Shown here piece after piece: positions 7,367 to 15,296 of a stretch of DNA of 20,894 nt. Under the pieces are notes generated by a model. That model saw only the letters and a program-made list of their open reading frames with translations. It was not told where the DNA came from and made no database searches. Within the stretch, counting starts at the first letter, position 1. Every line of letters begins with the position of its first letter. Source of the stretch: Calditenuis sp032249575 (lineage in GTDB: Archaea > Thermoproteota > Nitrososphaeria_A > Caldarchaeales > Calditenuaceae); the NCBI GenBank assembly GCA_032249575.1, contig JAVVHL010000009.1:1-20894 (forward strand), in the 5' to 3' direction. The position numbers were made by a program, and so were the translations under genes.

Positions 7367-8721
7367 GCAGGCTGGACCTCCTCGTCAGCGACGGCCTCGT
7401 CGTTACACCCAGGGGGACTTTCAAGGCCTCGATCGGAATAGAAGACGGCGTCATCGTGGAGATAGGCAGCAGCGCTTCCATGCCTCCTGCCGAGAGGAAG
7501 ATCGATGCAGAGGGCCTTCTAGTGTTTCCTGGCGTAATAGACGAACACGTCCACTTCAGGGAGCCGGGCTTCGAGCATAAGGAGGACTTCAGGACAGGTT
7601 CGATGGCGGCGGCCGCTGGTGGTGTGACGACGGTCCTCGACATGCCCAACACAGAACCGCCGACGGTCGACGAGCACGGGTTCAGGGTCAAGCTTGAGGC
7701 CGCTTCGAGGAAGTCTATCGTCGACTTCGGGTTCTACGCAGGGGTCGTCCCGGGGAAGGTCGAGGCGCTAAGGAGGCTGGCTGAGCTCGGTGCGGTGGGC
7801 GTGAAGGTCTACATGTCCGAGACGACCGGGATCAAGGAACCGGTCGACGGGCTGGACCTCATCAGGGCGATGGAGCTCGCCGCCTCTTTGGGTCTGAGGG
7901 TAGGGGTCCACGCGGAGGAGGGGAGGTTGATCGCGGCCCTGAGGGAGCTGATGAGGGCAGGAGGAAGGAATGACCCCCTGGCACACATGGAGGCGAGGCC
8001 CGTAGCCGCGGAGGTGATAGCGATAGCAAAGGCGCTTCTGGCCGCGAAGACGACCGGTTGCAGGCTCCACGTCTTCCACCTGACTTCCGGAGAGGCCCTC
8101 AGCGTCATCAGGGCCCTCAGACCTCTAGGGATCGACGTCACGGTCGAGACCTGTCCCCACTACCTTCTGCTCGACGGAAGGGAGGCCCTTGAGAGGCTCG
8201 GCAACGTCGCGAAGGTCAATCCACCGATCAGGAGCAAGAGCGACTCCGAGGCCCTCTGGGACGCCCTGAGGAAGGGCGAGATCGACGCGATAGGGTCGGA
8301 CCACGCTCCCCACCTCCCCGAGGAGAAGGGGTCGGAAGACGTCTGGTCCGCGCCTTCCGGTTTCCCGGGCGTGGAGACGATGCTTCCCCTCATGCTGACC
8401 GAGGTCCACAGGGGCCGGCTGACGTTCACAGATCTCTCGAGGCTCCTATCGGAGGGACCTGCGAGGATCTGGGGCCTCTATCCGAGGAAAGGAGCGATCG
8501 CTATCGGATCGGACGGAGACCTGACGATCGTCGACCCCAACGCCGAATCGGTGATCAGGTCCGAGAGGCTTCACAGCAAGTCCAAGGTCACGCCCTTCGA
8601 GGGCTTCAGGGTCAGGGGCTTGCCGGTCTACACCGTGGTGAGGGGCGAGGTCGTGATGGAGAAAGGAGAGGTCAGGGAGGACGCTCGGAAAGGCAAGTTG
8701 GTCAGACCTTTGAAGAGGTGA
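7363..8721 (+). CDS. pyrC: Dihydroorotase (class I)
   Basis: A 452-aa amidohydrolase that closes carbamoyl-aspartate to dihydroorotate, the third step of pyrimidine synthesis. Metal ligands H62 and H64 lie in DEHVHFREPG, followed by the substrate-binding MPNTEP. The lysine expected to be carboxylated is K148 in GVKVYMSETTG. Further metal-site elements are the histidines in RVGVHAEEGRL and HVFHLTSGEAL, and the aspartate of GSDHAPH. Length and motifs fit class I (AllB-like) dihydroorotases; an allantoinase or hydantoinase is the main alternative, but the pyrFE neighbour argues for PyrC. The start is TTG at 7363, overlapping the pyrFE stop, with a GAGAGGGG ribosome-binding site just before. Other pyr genes are not in the window. 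Confidence 0.93.
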   Translation: MSRLDLLVSDGLVVTPRGTFKASIGIEDGVIVEIGSSASMPPAERKIDAEGLLVFPGVIDEHVHFREPGFEHKEDFRTGSMAAAAGGVTTVLDMPNTEPPTVDEHGFRVKLEAASRKSIVDFGFYAGVVPGKVEALRRLAELGAVGVKVYMSETTGIKEPVDGLDLIRAMELAASLGLRVGVHAEEGRLIAALRELMRAGGRNDPLAHMEARPVAAEVIAIAKALLAAKTTGCRLHVFHLTSGEALSVIRALRPLGIDVTVETCPHYLLLDGREALERLGNVAKVNPPIRSKSDSEALWDALRKGEIDAIGSDHAPHLPEEKGSEDVWSAPSGFPGVETMLPLMLTEVHRGRLTFTDLSRLLSEGPARIWGLYPRKGAIAIGSDGDLTIVDPNAESVIRSERLHSKSKVTPFEGFRVRGLPVYTVVRGEVVMEKGEVREDARKGKLVRPLKR

Positions 8722-8727
8722 GCGTAA

Positions 8728-9059
8728 GGAGGCGGCGGCCCCGGCGGTCTCGGGCCACGGCCCAGGGGTCGGTCCGGTATGGGACGTCCCGCACGTGACC
8801 CCGGCAGCAGGCGAGCCGCGCCTTAGCGCTGCTCCCTCCCGGGCCTGACGCGGTTCGGCGCGCTCGGACCCCAGAGGCCCTCCCTACGGAGGGCGTGGGG
8901 CCCTACCCGCCTCCGCCGGGACGCGCGCTCATCCGCCCCGCCCCTTCCCTCGCCCTGAGCCGCAACCCTCCACCGCCGGTTACTGGCCCCCGCGTGAGCC
9001 CGTTTCGGGTCCGTTCTCGGAAGGGGAGGGCTAGCCCCCTGGCCCTACCCGCCGCCTCC
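8728..9059 (-). ncRNA. ffs: Archaeal signal recognition particle RNA (7S RNA)
   Basis: About 332 nt on the minus strand. The ends pair as in archaeal SRP RNA helix 1: 5' GGAGGCGGC (9059-9051) with the 3' end GCCGCCTCC (8736-8728). The Alu-domain UAACCGG motif is present. Helix 6 is a GCCCTCC/GGAGGGC stem capped by GTAG, a GNAR tetraloop (8877-8894). Helix 8 is the SRP54-binding element, reading GTCAGGCCCGGGAGGGAGC and then AGC (8849-8828), where the usual GGAA loop is GGGA. It targets membrane and secreted proteins with SRP19 and SRP54. Its 3' end lies six bases beyond the convergent pyrC stop. It is very GC-rich, as expected of a thermophile's structured RNA. Ends are placed by pairing, within a few bases. 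Confidence 0.93.
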
Positions 9060-9078
9060 GTTCAGCGATAACCACCTG

Positions 9079-9089
9079 AAGTAAAAAGC
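9079..9089 (-). promoter_or_regulatory. TATA box for SRP RNA
   Basis: On the minus strand GCTTTTTACTT is centred 25 nt upstream of the inferred SRP RNA 5' end at 9059, the archaeal TATA spacing. It sits in the short gap after the P-loop gene, so the RNA has its own promoter. Confidence 0.65.
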
Positions 9090-9121
9090 GTTAGCGGCTG
9101 GACCGGCACGAACGCACCCAA

Positions 9122-10432
9122 TCAGACGATCCCCTTCTCCCTCAGAGCCTCCGCTATGACGTCGGGCCCATACAGTTGCAGCTCGTACCTCACGTGGACG
9201 AACCTCTTCCCTGTCCGGAGGGTCCTCGAGAGGTCGGTGGGCGAGGCGTTGACGACCAGGTCGCAATCGATCCTCCTCAGCGTCTCCTCCAGGTCCCTTT
9301 TCTGCTCCTCCGTGTAGCCGAGGGAAGGGAGGACCGGGCCTATGTGCCTGTACGTTCTGTAAATCTCTGCAATCGTTCCGACAGCGTAGGGCCTCGGGTC
9401 CACGATCACAGCCTTCGCCTCTGTGGCAGCGGCATAGCCTGCGGCGTGAGGCATACCACCGTGGGTCACAGTAGGTGCGTCCTCGATCACGACGACCCTC
9501 TTGCCCCTGAGGTCCTCATCGCCCTCCACCGCTACCCTCGCGCCCGCCAACGCGACGCGGGCCCTCGGGTTCAGCTCCCTGACAGACCTCAGGACCGCTT
9601 CGACCTGCTCTTTGCCCGCGGCGTTGGCCTTGTTGACCACCACGACGTCGGCCATCAAGAGGTTGGCCATGCCTGGGTGGTAGCTCCGCTCGTGACCGGG
9701 CCTGAGGGCGTCGGCCACCACTATGTGGACGTCGGGCCAGAAGAAGGGGTAGTCGTTGTTCCCTCCGTCCCAGACGATGACCTCCGCCTCCTCCTCGGCC
9801 CTCTTCAGGACCTCGGCGTAGTCGACGCCGGCGTAGACGACGTTCCCCTCCCTGATGTGGGGCTCGTACTCCTCCCTCTCCTCGAAGGTGCAGTTGTACC
9901 TCTCCAGGTCCTCGTAGCTGCTGAACCTCTGGACCGGCGTCCTGAGGTCGACGTAGGGCATCGGGTGCCTGACGACAACGACCTTCCTGCCGGCGCCCTT
10001 CAGAAGTCTGACGACGTGCCTCGTCACGGTGCTCTTCCCTGCTCCTGTCCTCACCGCGGTCACTGCCACAACGGGCACTTTCGATTTGAGGCAGGTGGAC
10101 TTGGGGCCCAGGAGGACGAAGTCGGCGCCCTTAGAGATGACCAGCGACGCCTTCTCCATGACCTCCTGGAAGGAGAGGTCGCTGTAGGCGAGCACGACCT
10201 CGTCGACGCTGTGCCGCTCGATCAGCGATGGAAGCTCCGACTCGCTCACGATCGGTATGCCGTTAGGGTAGAGGTCGCCCGAAAGGGGGTAAGGGTAGAC
10301 CCTGTCGGCTATGCCCGGGATCTGGGCTGCTGTGAACGCCACCACCTCATACCTCGGGTCGCTCCTGTAGCGGACGTTGAAGTTGTGGAAGTCCCTGCCC
10401 GCAGCTCCCATTATGACGACCTTCCGCCTCAT
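9122..10432 (-). CDS. P-loop protein of the cyclic 2,3-diphosphoglycerate synthetase-like family
   Basis: A 436-aa cytoplasmic protein of the family often labelled cyclic 2,3-diphosphoglycerate synthetase or predicted GTPase (COG2403). The N-terminal Rossmann-like part starts RRKVVIMGAAGRDFHNFN (2-19), a glycine-rich turn diagnostic of the family. A P-loop follows at RTGAGKST (128-135), then VIVWDGGNNDYPFF (Walker B-like) and DVVVVNKANAA, resembling a GTPase NKxD motif, with VIEDAPTVTHGGMPHAAGYA in the C-terminal third. The methanogen enzyme makes the thermoprotectant cyclic 2,3-diphosphoglycerate. In non-methanogens the substrate is uncertain, so the function is inferred only. ATG at 10432 is preferred; an in-frame GTG at 10462 adds ten unconvincing residues. 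Confidence 0.8.
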   Translation of the reverse strand: MRRKVVIMGAAGRDFHNFNVRYRSDPRYEVVAFTAAQIPGIADRVYPYPLSGDLYPNGIPIVSESELPSLIERHSVDEVVLAYSDLSFQEVMEKASLVISKGADFVLLGPKSTCLKSKVPVVAVTAVRTGAGKSTVTRHVVRLLKGAGRKVVVVRHPMPYVDLRTPVQRFSSYEDLERYNCTFEEREEYEPHIREGNVVYAGVDYAEVLKRAEEEAEVIVWDGGNNDYPFFWPDVHIVVADALRPGHERSYHPGMANLLMADVVVVNKANAAGKEQVEAVLRSVRELNPRARVALAGARVAVEGDEDLRGKRVVVIEDAPTVTHGGMPHAAGYAAATEAKAVIVDPRPYAVGTIAEIYRTYRHIGPVLPSLGYTEEQKRDLEETLRRIDCDLVVNASPTDLSRTLRTGKRFVHVRYELQLYGPDVIAEALREKGIV

Positions 10433-10620
10433 CGCGGTTGCTTCGCATGGGATGCCTATCACCGTTCGCCGTAATCACGCTGAAGACGTCATCCGGCAGG
10501 ACCGCAGTTTCGATGTCCCCTTCCCAGGGCTCCAATACGGCCCGATGGCGAACGGTTCGGGATGCCCTCACCAACTCGATACCGTTAACTTGTCGCGTTT
10601 GCGTAAGGGTTTTGCCGGCG
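10433..10620. other. Divergent spacer with a 10-bp inverted repeat and a palindromic AT-rich site
   Basis: 188 bp lie between the divergent P-loop and rhomboid genes. ACCGTTCGCC (10461-10470) and GGCGAACGGT (10547-10556) are exact inverted copies enclosing 76 bp. A near-repeat, GGGATGCC, occurs just outside each arm (10449-10456 and 10560-10567). GTTAAC at 10584-10589 is palindromic and could be a TATA element for both directions: about 26 nt to a start near 10561 (minus) or 10613 (plus). The minus-strand transcript would then have a leader of about 130 nt closed by the repeat. An open frame also crosses the spacer on the minus strand, but its codon use is weaker than in the neighbours and it runs into the P-loop gene. 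Confidence 0.45.
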
Positions 10621-11271
10621 ATGTCGGAGTTCGAGCGGAGGCCTGTGGTGACCTACTCTTTGATAGCCATCAACTTCCTCGTCTTCCTCCTCACCCTGGT
10701 GGTGGGGCTCACGAGGGCATTCCTCGCATTCGGGGCTGTCCCTGCATTGATCGTGTTGGACCACCAATACTACAGGTTGGTAACGTCTATGTTCCTCCAC
10801 GGCGACTTCCTGCACATACTCTTCAACATGTGGGGCCTTTTCATCTTCGGGAGGGACATAGAGAGCTCGGTCGGAAGCGGGCGCTTCACGCTGCTGTACT
10901 TCCTGAGCGGCATCGTAGGTGGGATGGCCTACGTCTTTTACATGTTGACCTACGCTGCGGAATACGATCCTCGGGCCGCCTTCGTCCCTGCGATAGGCGC
11001 ATCAGGTGCAGTCTTCGGTGTAATGGGCTCGTTCGCGGTGCTTTATCCGAGACGGCCGGTCGCCTTCTTTTTCTACTTCCTGCCGATCATAGCACCGGCC
11101 TTTGTGGCCATAACGCTGATGGGTCTCATCCAGACGCTGCTGGCTCTAGCCCTACCGTTCTCTTCGATAGCCTACACCGCACACGTCGGCGGCCTTGCGG
11201 TCGGCATGCTGATGGGCCTATGGTTCAGGAGCCTATTGCGCAAGAGATACTACGTGATGTTCTATTACTGA
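10621..11271 (+). CDS. Rhomboid-family intramembrane serine protease
   Basis: A 216-aa membrane protease with about six transmembrane segments. The catalytic serine is S128 in GASGAVFG and the catalytic histidine is H188 in AHVGGLAVG. The conserved HGDFLHILFNM (60-70) supplies the oxyanion-side H65 and N69. The loop region around the W/R of the family is SVGSGRFTLLYFLSG. These residues form the serine-histidine dyad that cuts substrate helices within the membrane. The start at ATG 10621 (MSEFERRPVVTYSLI) is chosen because the longer open frame upstream is polar, unconserved in appearance and overlaps the divergent gene. There is no zinc-finger or ubiquitin-like extension. It is monocistronic and its substrate is unknown. 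Confidence 0.92.
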   Translation: MSEFERRPVVTYSLIAINFLVFLLTLVVGLTRAFLAFGAVPALIVLDHQYYRLVTSMFLHGDFLHILFNMWGLFIFGRDIESSVGSGRFTLLYFLSGIVGGMAYVFYMLTYAAEYDPRAAFVPAIGASGAVFGVMGSFAVLYPRRPVAFFFYFLPIIAPAFVAITLMGLIQTLLALALPFSSIAYTAHVGGLAVGMLMGLWFRSLLRKRYYVMFYY

Positions 11272-11275
11272 GATT

Positions 11276-11443
11276 TCAAGAGAACAGCGACACTAGAGGG
11301 CTTGAATGGAACAAGGGCAGGGCGATGCTGAGGAGACGCCCCACAGTCCTCATAAGGTCGGCAAGGCCGATGACCAGTAGGGCCAGGAGCAGGACGAACA
11401 GGAAGATCGCTACGGCCGATACGACCTCCCACGCCTCCGGCAT
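11276..11443 (-). CDS. Small single-pass membrane protein, unknown function
   Basis: A 55-aa protein (MPEAWEVVSAVAIFLFVLLL...) with one strong hydrophobic helix over about residues 8-29, then an amphipathic, mildly basic tail (LMRTVGRLLSIALPLF). I do not recognise the family. A GGAGGTG ribosome-binding site ends seven bases before this ATG, and an ATAATTAAA TATA-like box lies 25-32 nt upstream. An in-frame ATG at 11461 would add six residues but would place the ribosome site inside the gene. It converges on the rhomboid gene, with four bases between the stops, and diverges from the 23S promoter. Regulatory signals make it more than a chance frame. Confidence 0.6.
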   Translation of the reverse strand: MPEAWEVVSAVAIFLFVLLLALLVIGLADLMRTVGRLLSIALPLFHSSPLVSLFS

Positions 11444-11466
11444 TCCTTCCACCTCCGTCATCGGCG

Positions 11467-11476
11467 TTTAATTATG
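11467..11476 (-). promoter_or_regulatory. TATA box for the 55-aa membrane protein
   Basis: Minus-strand CATAATTAAAC, the most AT-rich site in the spacer, is 25-32 nt upstream of the preferred ATG at 11443. Confidence 0.45.
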
Positions 11477-11578
11477 GTTGTCCTTTCGGCGAGCTCAGGT
11501 GCAACGCGGGATCGTCGATGGCCAACTCGGCGTTTTTGGTGTGACGGTTGATCGCTCTTTCCTGCCTTATCCATCGGA

Positions 11579-11590
11579 TGGTTTAATAGG
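11579..11590 (+). promoter_or_regulatory. Putative 23S rRNA promoter TATA box
   Basis: TGGTTTAATAGG stands about 25 nt before the GGCGTGAACGCC palindrome (11614-11625) and about 90 nt before the 23S processing stem. It is the best TATA candidate between the 55-aa gene and the rRNA. A second AT-rich site, CTTATCCAT at 11566-11574, is a weaker alternative. Confidence 0.5.
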
Positions 11591-11676
11591 GTCCCTTTGC
11601 ACTACTCCCAGTTGGCGTGAACGCCCCGGGGAGAGGCCCCGTGGCGGGATGCGGGAGCTTACGCTGTGACCGCAGC

Positions 11677-11712
11677 ATGGGAGGCGGTGGAGCGCGGCAA
11701 GATAGGGTGCGC
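11677..11712 (+). other. 5' strand of the 23S processing stem, with bulge-helix-bulge
   Basis: 11677-11695 pairs with 15658-15675 (18 bp with one bulged base). 11696-11699 (GGCA) pairs with 15651-15654 (TGCC). 11700-11702 (AGA) is a 3-nt bulge. 11703-11712 (TAGGGTGCGC) pairs perfectly with 15641-15650. On each strand the bulge follows the 4-bp centre, as in archaeal splicing-endonuclease substrates. Cleavage is expected inside AGA, releasing pre-23S rRNA. Confidence 0.88.
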
Positions 11713-13768
11713 CTTGGCCCGGACAGGGGTACGCCGGCCGGTGGATGCCTCGGCTTGGGCGCCGACGAAGGACGTGGCAAGCTGCGATAAGCCCCGGGTA
11801 CCCGCAGGCAGGGGTAGATCCGGGGATCTCCTAATGGGACATCCTGCGGCAGGCTTCGGCCTGCCGCGGTCCCGGCCTGAGCCGGGATCGGGAACCCCCC
11901 GAACGGAAGCATCCAAGTAGGGGGAGGAAAAGAAATCAAACGAGATTCCCCTAGTAGGGGCGACCGAACGGGGAGGAGCCCAAACCGAACCCCCTGGGGA
12001 AACTCAGGGGGAATGTGGGGTTAAGGGCCGGGGGTCCACCCTGAAGCCCGAGCCGAACTCCCCTGGAATGGGGGGCCAAAGAGGGTGATAGCCCCGTAGG
12101 CGAAGGGCGGATGGGTGATGCCCCGGATCCCAGAGTACCGCACCTCGGATATGGTGCGGGAAGTTGGGGGCCACTGGCCTCCAAGGCTAAATACGTCCCA
12201 AGACCGATAGTGGACCAGTAGCGTGAGCGAAAGGTGAAAAGTACCCCGGGAGGGGGGTGAAAAGCGCCTGAAACCGGCCGGTAACAGACGAGGGCGGCCC
12301 GAAAGGGAAATCCCCGTCAAGGCCCCGAAAGGGGCCGCGCGGGGACAATCCCAGGGTCGCCCGCTCCGTCTTGAAACACGGGCCGGGGAGTTCACGGGTG
12401 TGGCGAGTCTAAGGGCTGAAAGCCCGGAGGCGTAGGGAAACCGAGCGCCCGCAGCCGGAGGGAGCTCCGGCGAGGGGCGGGGTCCGAAAGGGCCTGTAGC
12501 CACGCCCGTGAGGCTAGAAACCGGGCGATCTAGCCCTGGGCAGGGTGAAGCCGGGGGAAACCCCGGTCGAGGCCCGAATAGGGGTCCTGACGTGCAATTC
12601 GGTCCCCTGACCTGGGGCTAGGAGTCAAAAGCTAACCGAGCCCGGTGATAGCTAGTTCCCCCCGAAGTGTCTCGCAGGACAGCCCCGGGGGAGGTTGCCT
12701 GCGGGGTAGGGCACTGATAGGGGAGAAAGGGGCCGATGAGGCCCCGCTCTCCTTTCAAACTACGAACCCGCAGGCGCCGTAGATCCCGGGAGTGGGGTAC
12801 TGGGGGTAAGCTCCAGGACCGAGAGGGGAACAACCCAGACCGCGGGTTAAGGCCCCTAAGTGCCCGCTAAGTGACAAACCGAAGGGCGTCCCCGTCCTGA
12901 GACAGCGGGGCCGTAGGCTTAGAAGCAGCCATCGGCTAAGAAGTGCGTAACAGCTTACCCGCCGAGGACGGGGGCCCCGAAAATTGACGGGTCTAAGCGG
13001 GCCGCCGAAACCCGGGCTCACCCGTGCCTTGCACGGGTGGGGGTAGGGGGGCGTGGCGGCTGGGCAGAAGCGGGGCCGTGAGGTCCCGTGGACCGGCCGC
13101 CAATGCAGATCCCGGTGGTAGTAGACAGCGAAGAGGGGTGGAAATCCCCTCCGCCGGAAGGGCACGGGTTTCCCGGCAATGCGTCGTCAGCCGGGAGTAA
13201 GCCGGTCCTAAGGCCGACCTTAACCGGGTAGGCCGAAGGGGAAGCCGGTTAACATTCCGGCGCCCCGCGGGTAGGTGCGGCGACGCAAGCCGGGCCCCTG
13301 ACGCTTCGGGGTAGGCCGAGCAGGGCCGTAGCCCTGCCCAAGCGCTGAAGCCTGGGGAGTGCCGTAACGGCGAGAACCAGGTGAAGGCGTGATGGGGCGG
13401 CGTATGCCGCTTCGGCCGATCCCTGGAGCCAGTGAAAAGGGGGTCCGGAACGATCCCGCGGGACCGTACCTAGATCCGACACTGGTGCCCCTGGCTGAGA
13501 AGGCCAAGGCGTCTGGGGTGACTCCGGGCCAGGGAACTCGGCAAATTGGCCCCGTAACCTCGGGAGAAGGGGTGCCTGCCTTCCTCTCCGACGAGGAGGG
13601 GTTGGCAGGTCGCAGTGACAAGGGGGTCCCGACTGTTTAATAAAAACATAGGAAGCCGCAAGGCCGAAAGGCTTTGAACGGCTTCTGAATCCTGGCCAGC
13701 ACCGGTACCTGAAACCCGGGTCCAACCGGGATAAGGGCCGGCTAGCGCCGGGGGTAACCCTGACCCTC

Positions 13769-14628
13769 GGGTTAAGGGGGTCGTTAAACGTGGCTGTATG
13801 CGGGGAAGGCTGGAGGTCACGGGCACCGCTTAAGCGGTAACAGTCCCGTGGCCGGTGAGGCCGACCCGCAGGAAACCGCCCCATGAGGTGCCGAATCTTC
13901 TAATAACTGGACGGCTGCAGACGACTCGGTGAACCTCGCTTACATCATCGGCGTGATGCTGGGCGACGGAGGGGTTTACGGCAATTATTACACGGTCTTC
14001 TGCAGGGATCCTAACCTCGAGTTCGTTGAGTTCATCGCGCGGACGGTCGAGGAGCTCTTCGGGATAAAGCCAAACGTAAGGCGGGCCAGCACGAAGTACT
14101 ACTTGGTCTCGACGAACGTCCGATGGGTCCACGATTTCTTCCTCAGGATCGGCTTTCCGAAGGGCAGGAAGCTGACTAACGCCTCGATCCCTCCACTCTA
14201 CAGGAACGATCTGGACGTCGTCAAGGGCCTCTTCGACAGCGAGGGTTACTGCGGCATCGACTATCAGCGCCACGGCGAGAAGACGTACGCCTACCCCTAT
14301 GTAGGGATTGACATGATAGCGAGGCCGGTGATAAGGCAGGCAATGGACCTTCTGAGAAAGCACGGAATACAGTGCTCGCATCAGAGGAAGACGCCCAGGG
14401 CGTGGGGTAAGCACTACCAGTGGAGGCTGGTCGTCAAGGGATGGGAGAACGTCAAGCTTTTCTCGGAACTGATCGGATTCAGACATCCGGAGAGGTCGAG
14501 GAGGTTGCTGGAGATCCTAACCGAGGGCGGGATCCTCAGAGACCATACGCCACGCGCCCCAGCTGGCACGGAAGGATGTCAGCTGGGGTGATGATATGGT
14601 CCAACCCCGACCATCAGGTCGGGCATGC
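13769..14628 (+). other. Archaeal-type 23S rRNA intron after helix 69
   Basis: About 860 nt interrupt the rRNA exactly where helix 69 ends. Joining 13768 to 14629 restores the conserved GACCCTC-TTAAGGTAGCC; a shared C makes the boundary ambiguous by one base. This corresponds to about E. coli position 1924/1925, inside the cluster of known archaeal 23S intron sites. It carries one LAGLIDADG gene. Strong hairpins flank the gene: 13818-13850 (CACGGG/CCCGTG with inner ACCGC/GCGGT), 14557-14588 (9-bp CCCCAGCTG/CAGCTGGGG, overlapping the end of the gene) and 14606-14623 (7-bp CCCGACC/GGTCGGG with ATCA loop, next to the 3' splice site). I could not draw a canonical bulge-helix-bulge at the splice sites by hand. 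No group I or II core was recognised. Confidence 0.9.
13929..14591 (+). CDS. Intron-encoded LAGLIDADG homing endonuclease
   Basis: A 220-aa protein with two LAGLIDADG helices, AYIIGVMLGDGG (about 4-15) and VVKGLFDSEGYCG (about 97-109). This is the two-motif, single-chain form that cuts an asymmetric site as a monomer. The last acidic residues of each motif, D13 and the D/E pair of DSEG, supply the metal-binding carboxylates. Both appear intact, as does the repeated alpha-beta spacing (KPNVRRASTKYYLVSTNV and the later QWRLVVKGWENVKLF). The start is GTG at 13929; no ATG, GTG or TTG lies upstream in frame before a stop at 13884. No ribosome-binding site is visible, so translation probably uses the precursor or excised intron. 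The expected target is the intronless 23S sequence around TTAAGGTAGCC. The last 11 or so codons overlap an intron hairpin. Confidence 0.93.
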   Translation: MNLAYIIGVMLGDGGVYGNYYTVFCRDPNLEFVEFIARTVEELFGIKPNVRRASTKYYLVSTNVRWVHDFFLRIGFPKGRKLTNASIPPLYRNDLDVVKGLFDSEGYCGIDYQRHGEKTYAYPYVGIDMIARPVIRQAMDLLRKHGIQCSHQRKTPRAWGKHYQWRLVVKGWENVKLFSELIGFRHPERSRRLLEILTEGGILRDHTPRAPAGTEGCQLG

Positions 14629-14933
14629 TTAAGGTAGCCAAATGCCTTGTCGGGTGAGTTCCGACGCGCATGAATGGATCAACGAGGGCCCCACTGTCCC
14701 GGCCCGGAGCCCCGTGAACCCACATAACGTGGACGAACAGTCCACGAACCCCCAGCGGGGAGAGAAGACCCTGTGGAGCTTTACTGCAGCCTGTCGCTGC
14801 GGGATGGCTCTGGGTGCATAGCGTAGCCGGGAGCCGTCGATCCGGGCCTCTCCGGGGGCCCGGGGAGGCGCCAATGTAACACCGGCCACCTGGGGCTGTC
14901 CCGCTAACCGGGGCCTGTGCCCTGGGACAACGG

Positions 14934-14964
<31 letters not shown>

Positions 14965-15264
14965 CCCGAAAAGATATCGGGGGAGCCCAAAGGTCGGCTC
15001 AGGCGGGACAGAAACCCGCTGTAGAGTGCAAGGGCAAAAGCCGGCCTGACAGGACCCTTGAACGCAAGGGGTCCTGAGGGGAAACCCGGGCCTAGCGATC
15101 CATCGGCCCCTACCAGTGGGGGCCGGTGGTGACAGAAAAGTTACCCCAGGGATAACAGGCTCGTCGCGGGCGAGAGTCCCCATCGACCCCGCGGCTTGGT
15201 ACCTCGATGTCGGCTCTTCCCATCCTGGCCTCGCAGCAGGGGCCAAGGGTGAGGCTGCTCGCCT

Positions 15265-15296
<32 letters not shown>

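Noticed and set aside
9176..10474. 432-codon plus-strand frame opposite the P-loop gene
   Set aside because: It is an antisense shadow of a well-supported gene, with no recognisable motif.
10347..10574. Minus-strand 75-codon frame with TTG start crossing the spacer
   Set aside because: Its second half is an out-of-frame shadow of the P-loop gene, and codon use is weaker than in neighbours. It is kept only as an alternative in the structured-leader finding.
10438..10620. N-terminal extension of the rhomboid frame (61 extra residues)
   Set aside because: The extension is polar, has no membrane or family features and overlaps the divergent promoter region. The ATG at 10621 gives a normal rhomboid N-terminus.
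13769..14628. Group I or group II intron
   Set aside because: No guanosine-binding core, domain V or reverse transcriptase is apparent. Position, archaeal context and LAGLIDADG content fit an archaeal endonuclease-spliced intron, although a canonical BHB could not be confirmed by hand.
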